Positions 1 to 6,693 of a stretch of DNA of 10,941 bases are shown here, in pieces. This DNA is from Deltaproteobacteria bacterium (lineage in GTDB: Bacteria > Desulfobacterota > Desulfobacteria > Desulfobacterales > C00003060). The translations under genes were made by a program, and so were the position numbers. The notes under the pieces were generated by a model. It did not search any database. It saw nothing but the letters and a program-made list of their open reading frames with translations, and was not told where the DNA came from. The stretch is from positions 1-10,941 of the forward strand of contig JAFDGP010000051.1 in the NCBI GenBank assembly GCA_019309245.1. The letters run 5' to 3'. Position 1 is the first letter of the stretch; the number at the start of each line of letters is the position of its first letter.

Positions 1-23
1 GGGCAGCCTCCGGGAAGCCTCGA

Positions 24-743
24 ATGAAGATGACCCGCCGACGGGAAGCAGCACTCAGGGCGCAGGTCCACCTGGTCGATCAGAGACGCATTCTGTATCT
101 TCGATGTGGGACGATTGACCAGGGTCGCATTGGGCGGATTCCCGGAAGGCTTATTGCATCCCTGGCGGACAAGTCTCGGGACGAGATCGAACAATACCTG
201 CTGACATTGGAACGATCGCTTCCCCGGTCCGAATACAAGCTTTATGTTTACACGACGCTGGACCTGCAGCGCTTCTTCCCTGATTTTATGGCCAAGAAGC
301 TCCCCGAAGGACTGGATCAGAACAGCCTGGACGAACATTTTGAACAGGAAATATGCCGCCTTCATGGTGACCGGGTGTTTTGGGCCGGGGAAGCAATCGG
401 CAATGTATTGCACGAATACCTGGTTCGGTACGTAATCATGTTTTTTGACAGCGAGTTTGCCGGCAGCACATTGCTGGAAGATTATGTCAAAGACTTTATC
501 AACCGACACCGGGCTCGTCGGTCCCCGCGAACACAAAGCGCTGTTACTTTCGAACAGGCCAGTACCATCTTTGGTATCAAAAAAGAGGCCTTGAGGACCA
601 TGACCACACGGGGGCTCACCCGGCTCTATCGCCGGATGGCGAAGAAGTTACATCCGGACACGGGCGGAAGCCATGAAGCCTTTGTTGAACTTACGGAAGC
701 CTACCATGCATTGCTGCGTCAAAAGAAACCCATGGGCAGATGA
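24..743 (+). CDS. C-terminal J-domain (DnaJ-like) protein, 5' end uncertain
   Basis: Residues about 179-232 look like a J-domain: a basic helix (LTRLYRRMAKKL), the diagnostic HPD at residues 210-212, then a helix ending in TEAYHALL. By family knowledge such a domain stimulates the ATPase of an Hsp70 (DnaK) partner, probably in the cytoplasm. The first 175 residues show no signal peptide, no membrane segment, no zinc-finger CxxCxGxG repeats and no domain I recognise, so this is a J-domain co-chaperone with an unknown client, not DnaJ itself. The frame stays open to the left edge of the window and there is no strong ribosome site before the ATG (only GGGAAG), so the true start may lie upstream. 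ATG at 30 is an alternative. The gene is followed after about 50 bases by the nucleotidylyltransferase on the same strand, which may be co-transcribed. The J-domain call is firm; the role is unknown. Confidence 0.8.
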   Translation: MKMTRRREAALRAQVHLVDQRRILYLRCGTIDQGRIGRIPGRLIASLADKSRDEIEQYLLTLERSLPRSEYKLYVYTTLDLQRFFPDFMAKKLPEGLDQNSLDEHFEQEICRLHGDRVFWAGEAIGNVLHEYLVRYVIMFFDSEFAGSTLLEDYVKDFINRHRARRSPRTQSAVTFEQASTIFGIKKEALRTMTTRGLTRLYRRMAKKLHPDTGGSHEAFVELTEAYHALLRQKKPMGR

Positions 744-784
744 GTTGCTAAGTGCCGGCGTAAGAAAAAAATTGGCAGGAAAAA

Positions 785-789
785 AGGAG
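785..789 (+). promoter_or_regulatory. Ribosome binding site of the nucleotidylyltransferase
   Basis: AGGAG lies 8 bases before ATG 798 but only 5 before the alternative GTG 795. The spacing favours the ATG. Confidence 0.6.
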
Positions 790-797
790 CGGATGTG

Positions 798-1868
798 ATG
801 AAGGCCCTGGTGCTGTCGGGCGGAAAGGGGACCAGGCTCAGGCCGTTGACCTATACTATTCCGAAACAGCTCGTTCCCGTTGCCAACGAGCCGATCCTGG
901 GTTACGTGTTCGGCCATATTCGTGATGCGGGTATTAAAGAGGTGGGCGTGGTGGTCTCGCCGGAAAGCCAGGAAGACGTCCGCGCTTACCTCGGCAAAGG
1001 CAACCGATGGGGGGTTAAGGTCCGATATATCCTGCAGCCGGAACCTTTAGGGCTTGCCCATGCGGTCAAAACAGCCCGGCCTTTTCTGGGCGATTCATCC
1101 TTTGTGATGTATCTGGGAGACAATCTGCTTGCCCAGGGGATCCGCGAATTCATGGAGGATTTTCTGGCCGGCGATGCCGATGCCTTGATTTTCCTCAAGG
1201 AGGTGGATAACCCCAAGGCCTTCGGCGTCGCGGTGCTGGATAAACAGGGCAACATTGTCAGGCTGGTCGAAAAGCCGAAAAAGCCGCCGTCGAATCTGGC
1301 TCTGGTTGGGGTCTATTTCTTTTCTCCGCGTATCCACGACGCCATTGACAGCATCTCGCCTTCGGCGCGCGGAGAGCTGGAAATCACGGATGCGATTCAG
1401 GGCCTGATGCGATCGGGTGGGACCGTAAAGGGACAGGTCCTGGATGAGTGGTGGCTGGATACGGGGAAAAAAGATGATTTTTTGGCCGCCAATACCGTGG
1501 TACTGGATGGTTATGTGAAACGGAGCGTGGAAGGAAAGGCGGACGCAAAAAGCAGGGTGGACGGACGCGTGCAGCTGGACAAGACGGCTAGGGTGACCAA
1601 CAGCCATATCCGCGGCCCCGTCGTGATTGGAAAGCGTTGCACAATTGTGGATTCTTTTATCGGGCCCTATACGACAATCGGTCACGGGACGCGGGTTGTC
1701 AATTCCGCGATTGAACATTCGGTGATTCTGGACGGCTGTTTGATCGCCAATATCCCGAGGCTCGAAGACAGCCTCATCGGCAGGAAAGCCAGGGTCGTGC
1801 GTGAGGAGACAAATCACAGCAAGGCATTACGACTCCTTATCGGTGATGCCAATGTTGTAGAGGTATAA
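798..1868 (+). CDS. Glucose-1-phosphate thymidylyltransferase, long RmlA-like form
   Basis: This 356-residue protein has an N-terminal nucleotidyltransferase domain (about 1-235) and a C-terminal left-handed beta-helix domain of hexapeptide-like repeats (about 250-335). Visible motifs are the NTP-binding loop SGGKGTRLRPLT near residues 7-18, PKQLVPV at 22-28, YLGDN at 105-109, EITDAIQ near 195-201 and WWLDTGK near 218-224. The family transfers dTMP (or another NMP) to a sugar-1-phosphate, giving an activated sugar such as dTDP-glucose for surface polysaccharide or deoxysugar synthesis. Length and the beta-helix match the long form of the family rather than the short 290-residue RmlA. No rmlB, rmlC or rmlD lies in the window, so the final sugar cannot be named. 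GGAG at 786-789 lies 8 bases before ATG 798, which supports that start over GTG 795. UDP-sugar specificity cannot be excluded from sequence alone. Confidence 0.85.
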   Translation: MKALVLSGGKGTRLRPLTYTIPKQLVPVANEPILGYVFGHIRDAGIKEVGVVVSPESQEDVRAYLGKGNRWGVKVRYILQPEPLGLAHAVKTARPFLGDSSFVMYLGDNLLAQGIREFMEDFLAGDADALIFLKEVDNPKAFGVAVLDKQGNIVRLVEKPKKPPSNLALVGVYFFSPRIHDAIDSISPSARGELEITDAIQGLMRSGGTVKGQVLDEWWLDTGKKDDFLAANTVVLDGYVKRSVEGKADAKSRVDGRVQLDKTARVTNSHIRGPVVIGKRCTIVDSFIGPYTTIGHGTRVVNSAIEHSVILDGCLIANIPRLEDSLIGRKARVVREETNHSKALRLLIGDANVVEV

Positions 1869-2090
1869 CCCTCTTAAGAGGGTCAATTCAAATTGCGGTT
1901 CACGCATTAAGAACAATTTGCATCTGTTGCGGCGAAGAACTTTAAAAAATAGTCACGAAAGCACGAAAGCACGAAATAAAAGAAATTGAGGTTTTCGTCC
2001 TTTGCGCCCTACGTCCTTGAGAACAACACGTGTTTTGCGGCTTGACGCCTTGAAAACATCACGTGATAAATTTTTTTTGGTTCCGGCTCG
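1869..2090 (+). repeat. Dispersed modular repeat, copy 1
   Basis: This fills the gap between the nucleotidylyltransferase and the convergent GT9 gene. It begins directly after the TAA stop with the palindrome CCCTCTTAAGAGGG (1869-1882). The reverse complement of 6667-6460 matches it in blocks: CCCTCTTAAG, AAATTGCGG, CACGCATT, AGAACAAT, ACTTTAAAA, CACGAAATAAAAGA, ATTGAGG, GTGATAAATTTTTT and GGTTCCGG. Inside are three tandem 8-mers of CACGAAAG/T type (1954-1977) and E-box-like CACGTG at 2019-2024 and 2060-2065. The far end runs up to, and perhaps into, the stop codon of the GT9 gene (2093-2095). No coding frame is seen. The repeat is directly visible; its mobility is inferred. Confidence 0.8.
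1954..1977 (+). repeat. Three tandem CACGAAAG/T octamers
   Basis: CACGAAAG, CACGAAAG and CACGAAAT follow each other without a gap. The same octamer array, as CACGAAAA, CACGAAAA and CACGAAAG, occurs at 6489-6512 in copy 2. Three short units without spacers do not make a CRISPR. Confidence 0.85.
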
Positions 2091-2092
2091 TT

Positions 2093-3328
2093 CTACGGGC
2101 TTTCTTCAAGAAGGCGTGCCACCACATTGAAAACCTGATCCACCGAAATAGCCGACATGCACTGGGGGTCGCGGCAGGCGCTCTTGCGATGATTGTACGC
2201 CGAAAGGCACGGGCTGCAACTCAGACCCGCAAATAAACAGGTGGTCCTGGAACCGAGTGGGGCGTACAGCACGGGGGTTTCCGGCCCGTAGAGCACCACC
2301 GTCTTAATGGTTGTCAGTGCGGCAAAATGGGGGGGGCCACTGTCGGCTGTCACAAGCACATCAGCGAGGTTGAACAAATCCAGAAGATCTTTGAATGATG
2401 TCTTCCCGGTAAAGTCCATACAGGATCCCGGCTCCACGCGGGACATGATTTGATCGGCCGCGGCCTTTGCATCATCCGTCCCAATGATGACCACAGTTGT
2501 CTCGCTAAATCTTTGCAATATCCTTTCAACTAACCCTGCATAGTTTTCTACGGGCCAGGCCCGAATGGGCAACAGACCGGCCCCTGGATTCAACAATACG
2601 AGCTGTCTCGCTGTGTGCACAGACGGGTTGATGCGCCCCAGGCGGCCGCGTAATGCCTCCAGGTCGCGTTGTGAGGATCGAAACAGGGGCACTTCCAGTG
2701 CCTTATCATCAATAGCGGCTTTGACCAGGGGATACTCCCGCGGCCTCTCAAGGGCCTTGACCAGCGCGAGAAAATTTTTTGCCATGTGTTGGTGGCAGTT
2801 GTAGTAAACTGGATGGGTGATAAACCCGCCGCGATACAGTCCCTCTTCAAAGTATGGTGTATAGCCGACTCGCCTTCGGGCCCCGGAAAGTCCGCTCAGC
2901 AACGCGGAAAAGCGGGAAAAAAGCTCCAGGTCCAACACGGTGTCGATACCTGCCCGGTGGATCGCCTTAAGTGCCTGATAGGTGGACCAAAGAAAGTGAA
3001 ATGTGGATCGCATCCTGATGGTGATGACCTGCGAGGCGGGGATGATCTTCAGGATATCGAGAGGGTATCGGTTCCGTTCAAAAATCAGGAAGTAGAGCCT
3101 TGCATCCGGATAGATGTCTTTGACATGCTGCATCGCAGGATAGGCCAGCACGACGCTGCCCATTTCCGACAGTTCAATGAATAGGATGTTTTTCGGCTTA
3201 TCATGGCGGTCCGAGGGCTCTAATGGCTCCTTTCGGAGCCAAGTGGATACCTTGTGGGCGGCAGAGAGCGCAAGGCAGGCCGGGATGCCCATCCATTTGT
3301 CGATTGCCCTGATGAGGTCGATATTCAT
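2093..3328 (-). CDS. Glycosyltransferase family 9 (heptosyltransferase-like)
   Basis: The 411-residue protein has the two Rossmann-like halves of GT9/ADP-heptose:LPS heptosyltransferases. KNILFIELSEMGSVVLAYP (46-64) resembles the N-terminal nucleotide-fold start of WaaC/WaaF. LNPGAG (246-251) begins the C-terminal half, and TADSGPPHFAAL (327-338) is the donor-binding region. A cysteine group C371, C374, C385 and C390 near the end is of a type often seen in this family. By family knowledge it transfers a heptose or related sugar to lipopolysaccharide core or another envelope glycan on the cytoplasmic face of the inner membrane. The first 45 residues are an extra leader with a hydrophobic stretch (IPACLALSAA) that could sit on the membrane. 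It starts 24 bases after the rseP stop and is probably co-transcribed, although no good Shine-Dalgarno is seen. Donor and acceptor cannot be told from sequence. Confidence 0.85.
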   Translation of the reverse strand: MNIDLIRAIDKWMGIPACLALSAAHKVSTWLRKEPLEPSDRHDKPKNILFIELSEMGSVVLAYPAMQHVKDIYPDARLYFLIFERNRYPLDILKIIPASQVITIRMRSTFHFLWSTYQALKAIHRAGIDTVLDLELFSRFSALLSGLSGARRRVGYTPYFEEGLYRGGFITHPVYYNCHQHMAKNFLALVKALERPREYPLVKAAIDDKALEVPLFRSSQRDLEALRGRLGRINPSVHTARQLVLLNPGAGLLPIRAWPVENYAGLVERILQRFSETTVVIIGTDDAKAAADQIMSRVEPGSCMDFTGKTSFKDLLDLFNLADVLVTADSGPPHFAALTTIKTVVLYGPETPVLYAPLGSRTTCLFAGLSCSPCLSAYNHRKSACRDPQCMSAISVDQVFNVVARLLEESP

Positions 3329-3352
3329 TGACGGCAGCCGAGACCCTTGAGC

Positions 3353-4426
3353 CTATTTTGAGTGAAACAAGATCCGGGCGATGTCATTATAAAAAACAAA
3401 GACCATGAGCAAGATCAGAAGTGCCATCCCGATTTGCTGGGCCACTTCACGCATTTTCAGATTGACCGGACGACGGGTGAGGGCTTCAACCACGAAAAAC
3501 ATCAGGTGCCCGCCGTCCAAGACGGGAATCGGCAACAGGTTGAGAATGCCGAGGTTGACACTCAACAGGGCAATGAAAAAGATAAAACTCGTCATGCCGG
3601 CCCTGGCGTTTTCTCCCGCCAGCTGTGCGATCATGATCGGGCCGCCGATGGTCTTGGCAGAGAGCTTTCCGGTCAGAATCTTGCCGACGGAAACCACCGT
3701 GAGTTCGGCGATTTTCCATGTCTGCCGGAGACCCTCGGCCAAACACCCGATCGGGCTGAGGCGTTGGATGCTGTAGTTGCCCGAGGCGGTGATCCCGATG
3801 ACGTACTTGTCCTCCGGTTCCCCGAACAGGTTCTGTGAGGCCACCTGTTTGGGGGTGATCCTTAGGGACAATATTTCCCCTTCGCGAGACACCTCGAACA
3901 CCAGAGGGTGGGACCCCCGTTGCGTAATCAAGGCTGCCATTTCCTCCCAGCGGTCCACCCGGACTCCATCCACAGATACGATCGTGTCTCCCGGTTGGAT
4001 CCCGGCGGCCTGGGCGGGCATGTCCTGCTGGACGGCACCGACTTCAGGTTTCATGATCGGAAGTCCGGAAATTTGAAAGAAGCCGTAAAAGATCAACACG
4101 GCAAGAAAAAAATTGAAGGCGGGGCCTGCCAGGACGATCAAAGCACGTCTGAATACAGTTTTATGGGAAAATGATAAGGGAATTAGGGCCGGGTCAATTT
4201 CCGAATCAGGGGTTTCGCCCACCATCTTGACGTATCCGCCCAGCGGGAGCGCCGATATGCGATAATCGGTCATGCCGATTTTTTTGCCCACAATTCTGGG
4301 GCCGAATCCCAGCGAAAACTTTTCCACGCCCACCCCGAGCAGCTTGGCCACAAGAAAGTGGCCGAACTCGTGGACAAAGATCAATACCCCCAGTACAATC
4401 GCCAGTGAAACAATACTGGTACTCAT
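3353..4426 (-). CDS. rseP: Site-2 intramembrane zinc metalloprotease RseP
   Basis: The protein is 357 residues long. The zinc site HEFGH is at 19-23 in the first membrane helix, and the third ligand lies in PVLDGGH (301-307, Asp304). GPAFN at 101-105 marks the second membrane segment. One PDZ domain spans about 124-195 (QAAGIQPGDTIVSVDGVRV), and helices near 280-300 and 332-348 complete the fold. By family knowledge it cuts transmembrane segments of anti-sigma factors or signal-peptide remnants within the inner membrane. It has one PDZ domain, whereas the roughly 450-residue E. coli protein has two. That shorter form is common outside the gamma group. Its ATG overlaps the dxr stop as ATGA, and GAGG (4434-4437) lies 7 bases before the ATG inside the dxr end, so translational coupling is likely. 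Confidence 0.93.
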   Translation of the reverse strand: MSTSIVSLAIVLGVLIFVHEFGHFLVAKLLGVGVEKFSLGFGPRIVGKKIGMTDYRISALPLGGYVKMVGETPDSEIDPALIPLSFSHKTVFRRALIVLAGPAFNFFLAVLIFYGFFQISGLPIMKPEVGAVQQDMPAQAAGIQPGDTIVSVDGVRVDRWEEMAALITQRGSHPLVFEVSREGEILSLRITPKQVASQNLFGEPEDKYVIGITASGNYSIQRLSPIGCLAEGLRQTWKIAELTVVSVGKILTGKLSAKTIGGPIMIAQLAGENARAGMTSFIFFIALLSVNLGILNLLPIPVLDGGHLMFFVVEALTRRPVNLKMREVAQQIGMALLILLMVFVFYNDIARILFHSK

Positions 4427-5571
4427 AAAAGATCCTCGGCAGTCTGCCGTGCCCAGCCGTCTACAGCCAGGATATCCGACAGACCGGGGTCGCTAACAGG
4501 TTCATGTTTGTTCATCGTCTCTTCGACGACCTCAGAGATCCGGGCCAGGCTCAGACGATGATTCAAAAATGCATGGACTGCCACCTCATCCGCCGCATTC
4601 AGGACGGCAGGATAGGTCTGCCCCGCCCGGCAGGCCTCCAGCGCCAGTGCCAGGCAGGGAAACTTCTTCAAGTCTGGATCTCGGAACGTCAGGGCTCCGA
4701 GCATCGTAAAATCCGGGGCAGACAGCTCTAGAGGCAGGCGCTTTGGATACGACAACGCATAAGCGATCGGAATCCTCATATCGGGCTCGCCCAGTTGGGC
4801 CATGACCGACCCGTCGAAAAAAACCACCATGGAATGAACGATGCTTTCAGGATGGATCACTACCCGGATCATATCCAGGGTGACATCGAAGAGCCAGGTG
4901 GCTTCAATGACCTCCAAACCCTTGTTCATCAGGGTGGCGGAATCAATGGTAACCTTGGGTCCCATATCCCAGTTCGGATGACGAAGGGCCGTCTCGGGAG
5001 TAATGTCTTTCAGGGCTTGCTCCGGGGTGTTCAGCAGGGGCCCGCCCGAGGCCGTGAGCAGGATCTGTTTGAGGTCTTTTCTGCGATTTCCGCTCAGGCA
5101 CTGAAAAATGGCACTGTGCTCACTGTCAATCGGTATGATGCCGGCTCCTTTCCTCCTTGCCGTATCCATCACCAAGGCCCCGGCCATGACCAGACTTTCT
5201 TTGTTGGCCAAGGCCACCGTTTTGCCGTGTTCAACCGCTGCCAGGGTCGGCAGCAGTCCGGCTGCCCCTGCCATGGCGGAGACCACCAGGTCAACCGAGT
5301 CCAGTGCGGCAGCGGCCTGATACCCCTCGGGGCCATGGAAGATAACAATACTGCGCGATCCGGAGGTCCTTTTTCGAAGCGCTTCGGCCGACGATTCATC
5401 TTGGACTACAGCGACCTCGGGGTCAAAGCGTCTCACCTGTTCGGCCAGCAGGTCCACGTTGCCGCCTGCTGCCAGGGCTGTGACCGAAAAACGTTCCGGA
5501 AATGCCGCTGCGATCCGCAGTGCATTTTTCCCGATGGAACCCGTCGATCCCAATATGGCCAAGTGTTTCAT
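4423..5571 (-). CDS. dxr: 1-deoxy-D-xylulose 5-phosphate reductoisomerase
   Basis: This is the second enzyme of the MEP isoprenoid pathway. It converts DXP to 2-C-methyl-D-erythritol 4-phosphate with NADPH in the cytoplasm. Taking residue 1 as ATG 5571, the NADPH loop GSTGSIG is near 8-14, NKES near 123-126, the metal-binding DSEH near 149-152, SGGP near 175-178, and HPNWDMG with IDSATLMNKGLEVIEA near 198-224. All catalytic blocks are present, and 382 residues is near the usual 380-400. An in-frame GTG at 5577 would add two residues. Neither start has a clear Shine-Dalgarno, but MKHLAILGSTGSIG fits family starts. The gene begins 16 bases after the cdsA stop and overlaps rseP by 4 bases. Its product supplies the isoprenoid used by the neighbouring uppS product. 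Confidence 0.95.
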   Translation of the reverse strand: MKHLAILGSTGSIGKNALRIAAAFPERFSVTALAAGGNVDLLAEQVRRFDPEVAVVQDESSAEALRKRTSGSRSIVIFHGPEGYQAAAALDSVDLVVSAMAGAAGLLPTLAAVEHGKTVALANKESLVMAGALVMDTARRKGAGIIPIDSEHSAIFQCLSGNRRKDLKQILLTASGGPLLNTPEQALKDITPETALRHPNWDMGPKVTIDSATLMNKGLEVIEATWLFDVTLDMIRVVIHPESIVHSMVVFFDGSVMAQLGEPDMRIPIAYALSYPKRLPLELSAPDFTMLGALTFRDPDLKKFPCLALALEACRAGQTYPAVLNAADEVAVHAFLNHRLSLARISEVVEETMNKHEPVSDPGLSDILAVDGWARQTAEDLL

Positions 5572-5587
5572 ATCCACGTCACTAGAT

Positions 5588-6391
5588 TCAGGATAGATAG
5601 GTCCTCACATAATACAAAATCGGAACTGCAAAAAGTAAACCATCAATCCTGTCAAGGATTCCACCATGGCCGGGAAGCAAGCGTCCGGAATCCTTAATCC
5701 GCGCCGAGCGCTTCAAGGCGGATTCTGTCAGGTCACCCATTTGCGCTGCCGCGCCCAGCACCGTCCCAAGCGTGACGGCAAACCACCAGGAAAGGCCACA
5801 GATCCAATACGCCTTGAATACACAGGCCATCGTTATGCTGCCTGCAAGCCCTCCTGCAGCCCCCTCGACGGTCTTTCCGGGGCTGATCGTGGGGCACAGT
5901 TTCCGGCGCCCCACAGCCCTGCCGATATAATAGGCGGCAGTGTCTCCGGCAAACACCACGGCCAGGACAAACAAGGTCCATGTGATGCCGGATTCCCATT
6001 GACGGATCAGGACCAGGTGCCCGAGCAGAAAAGGCACGTAGAGGACCCCGGTCATCATCTTTGACAGGACATGAACCGGGTCGTTCAATCCCAAGCGGCA
6101 CACCCCCAGACATCCGGTAATCAGAAACACTATCACAAGGCTGGCTGAGACAGCCTTGAACGCTCCGGCATAGAATGTTGCGATAAGGACCGCGCAGAAG
6201 ATGATCCCGAGCACTTTCAACCATACAGGATTTTTTTGGAACAACAGGGCGTCATATTCCAGGGTGGCCAAGATGGCGGTCAACGCCACCAACAGGGTAA
6301 AGCCGATGTGGCCTCCGAAGAAAACGATCAGCAGCACGACCGGAACGGCCAGAGCGGCTGTTGTGACCCGTTTTGTGTGTCCGGAACTCAC
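5588..6391 (-). CDS. cdsA: Phosphatidate cytidylyltransferase (CDP-diglyceride synthase)
   Basis: An integral membrane enzyme that makes CDP-diacylglycerol from CTP and phosphatidate, the branch point of phospholipid synthesis. The signature is complete at the C-terminus: SALKR at 224-228, KD at 233-234, PGHGG at 240-244 and DRID at 247-250. It is preceded by several hydrophobic segments, for example AVPVVLLIVFFGG and FLLGHLVLI. I place the start at GTG 6391, giving 267 residues, because AGAGGA (rc of 6401-6406) lies 9 bases before it. The frame could be extended to a TTG at 6472, but those extra 27 codons would run into the repeat element at 6414-6667 and look non-coding. The repeat ends only 7 bases from the ribosome site, so this gene's leader is mostly made of the inserted element. 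Confidence 0.92.
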   Translation of the reverse strand: MSSGHTKRVTTAALAVPVVLLIVFFGGHIGFTLLVALTAILATLEYDALLFQKNPVWLKVLGIIFCAVLIATFYAGAFKAVSASLVIVFLITGCLGVCRLGLNDPVHVLSKMMTGVLYVPFLLGHLVLIRQWESGITWTLFVLAVVFAGDTAAYYIGRAVGRRKLCPTISPGKTVEGAAGGLAGSITMACVFKAYWICGLSWWFAVTLGTVLGAAAQMGDLTESALKRSARIKDSGRLLPGHGGILDRIDGLLFAVPILYYVRTYLS

Positions 6392-6400
6392 CGGCCAGCG

Positions 6401-6406
6401 TCCTCT
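6401..6406 (-). promoter_or_regulatory. Ribosome binding site that fixes the cdsA start
   Basis: AGAGGA on the - strand lies 9 bases before GTG 6391. It is the only good Shine-Dalgarno near the N-terminus, and it decides against the longer TTG-initiated frame. Confidence 0.6.
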
Positions 6407-6413
6407 TTCGCTG

Positions 6414-6427
6414 CTCTTAAGAAACTC
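6414..6427. repeat. Left terminal inverted repeat of copy 2
   Basis: CTCTTAAGAAACTC is the exact reverse complement of 6652-6665. Confidence 0.85.
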
Positions 6428-6583
6428 TGAAATTAAAGGCCTTAATTTCCAACCCGGACGAACCGGAACCAAAAAAGAAAAAATTTATCACGAAAACACG
6501 AAAACACGAAAGCCTCAATGTCTTTTATTTCGTGATTTCAATCTTTCGTGCTTTGCGCCCTCCGGGCTTGAGAACAGCACGTG

Positions 6584-6589
6584 ATTATA
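6584..6589 (-). promoter_or_regulatory. Possible -10 box carried by the repeat, facing cdsA
   Basis: On the - strand this reads TATAAT, a perfect -10 consensus in an A/T-rich stretch. The sequence 16-18 bases upstream is only T-rich (TTTTTG), so there is no good -35. If active, it would start transcription about 180 bases before cdsA. The matching place in copy 1 lacks TATAAT. This is a weak call. Confidence 0.3.
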
Positions 6590-6651
6590 TTTTAAAGTTT
6601 TCGCTGCAAAAAACGCATATTGTTCTCAATGCGTGTGCCGCAATTTAAATC

Positions 6652-6667
6652 GAGTTTCTTAAGAGGG
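6652..6667. repeat. Right terminal inverted repeat of copy 2
   Basis: GAGTTTCTTAAGAGGG is identical over all 16 bases to 8820-8835. Its reverse complement shares CCCTCTTAAGA with copy 1 at 1869. Confidence 0.85.
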
Positions 6668-6693
6668 TTCGTATCCAAGACCTGTGTGTGGGG

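Larger units (their letters stand above)
6414..6667 (-). mobile_element. MITE-like modular repeat, copy 2, between uppS and cdsA
   Basis: This 254-base non-coding element has perfect 14-bp terminal inverted repeats: CTCTTAAGAAACTC at 6414-6427 and its reverse complement at 6652-6665. Inside are a palindrome with 8-bp arms GAAATTAA/TTAATTTC (6429-6449), three CACGAAAA/G octamers (6489-6512), inverted TTTCGTG copies (6528-6534 and 6544-6550) and CACGTG (6578-6583). Its reverse complement matches the copy at 1869-2090 over most of its length. Removing it would leave uppS and cdsA about 48 bases apart, which fits an insertion into an operon gap. No target duplication is clear, although TTAA sits at both ends. 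No transposase is present, so movement would need one supplied from elsewhere. Confidence 0.72.

Noticed and set aside
1954..1977. CACGAAA arrays as a possible CRISPR
   Set aside because: Units are 8 bases with no spacers and only three copies; they belong to the dispersed repeat.
4795..5697. Long open frame on the + strand opposite dxr and the cdsA end
   Set aside because: Its product has no recognisable domain and lies antisense to well-conserved genes; it is a codon-bias shadow. The same holds for 8853-9629 opposite tsf and rpsB and for 1095-1817 opposite the nucleotidylyltransferase.
6392..6472. Longer cdsA from TTG 6472
   Set aside because: The added codons lie mostly in the repeat's end, and the only good ribosome site supports GTG 6391.
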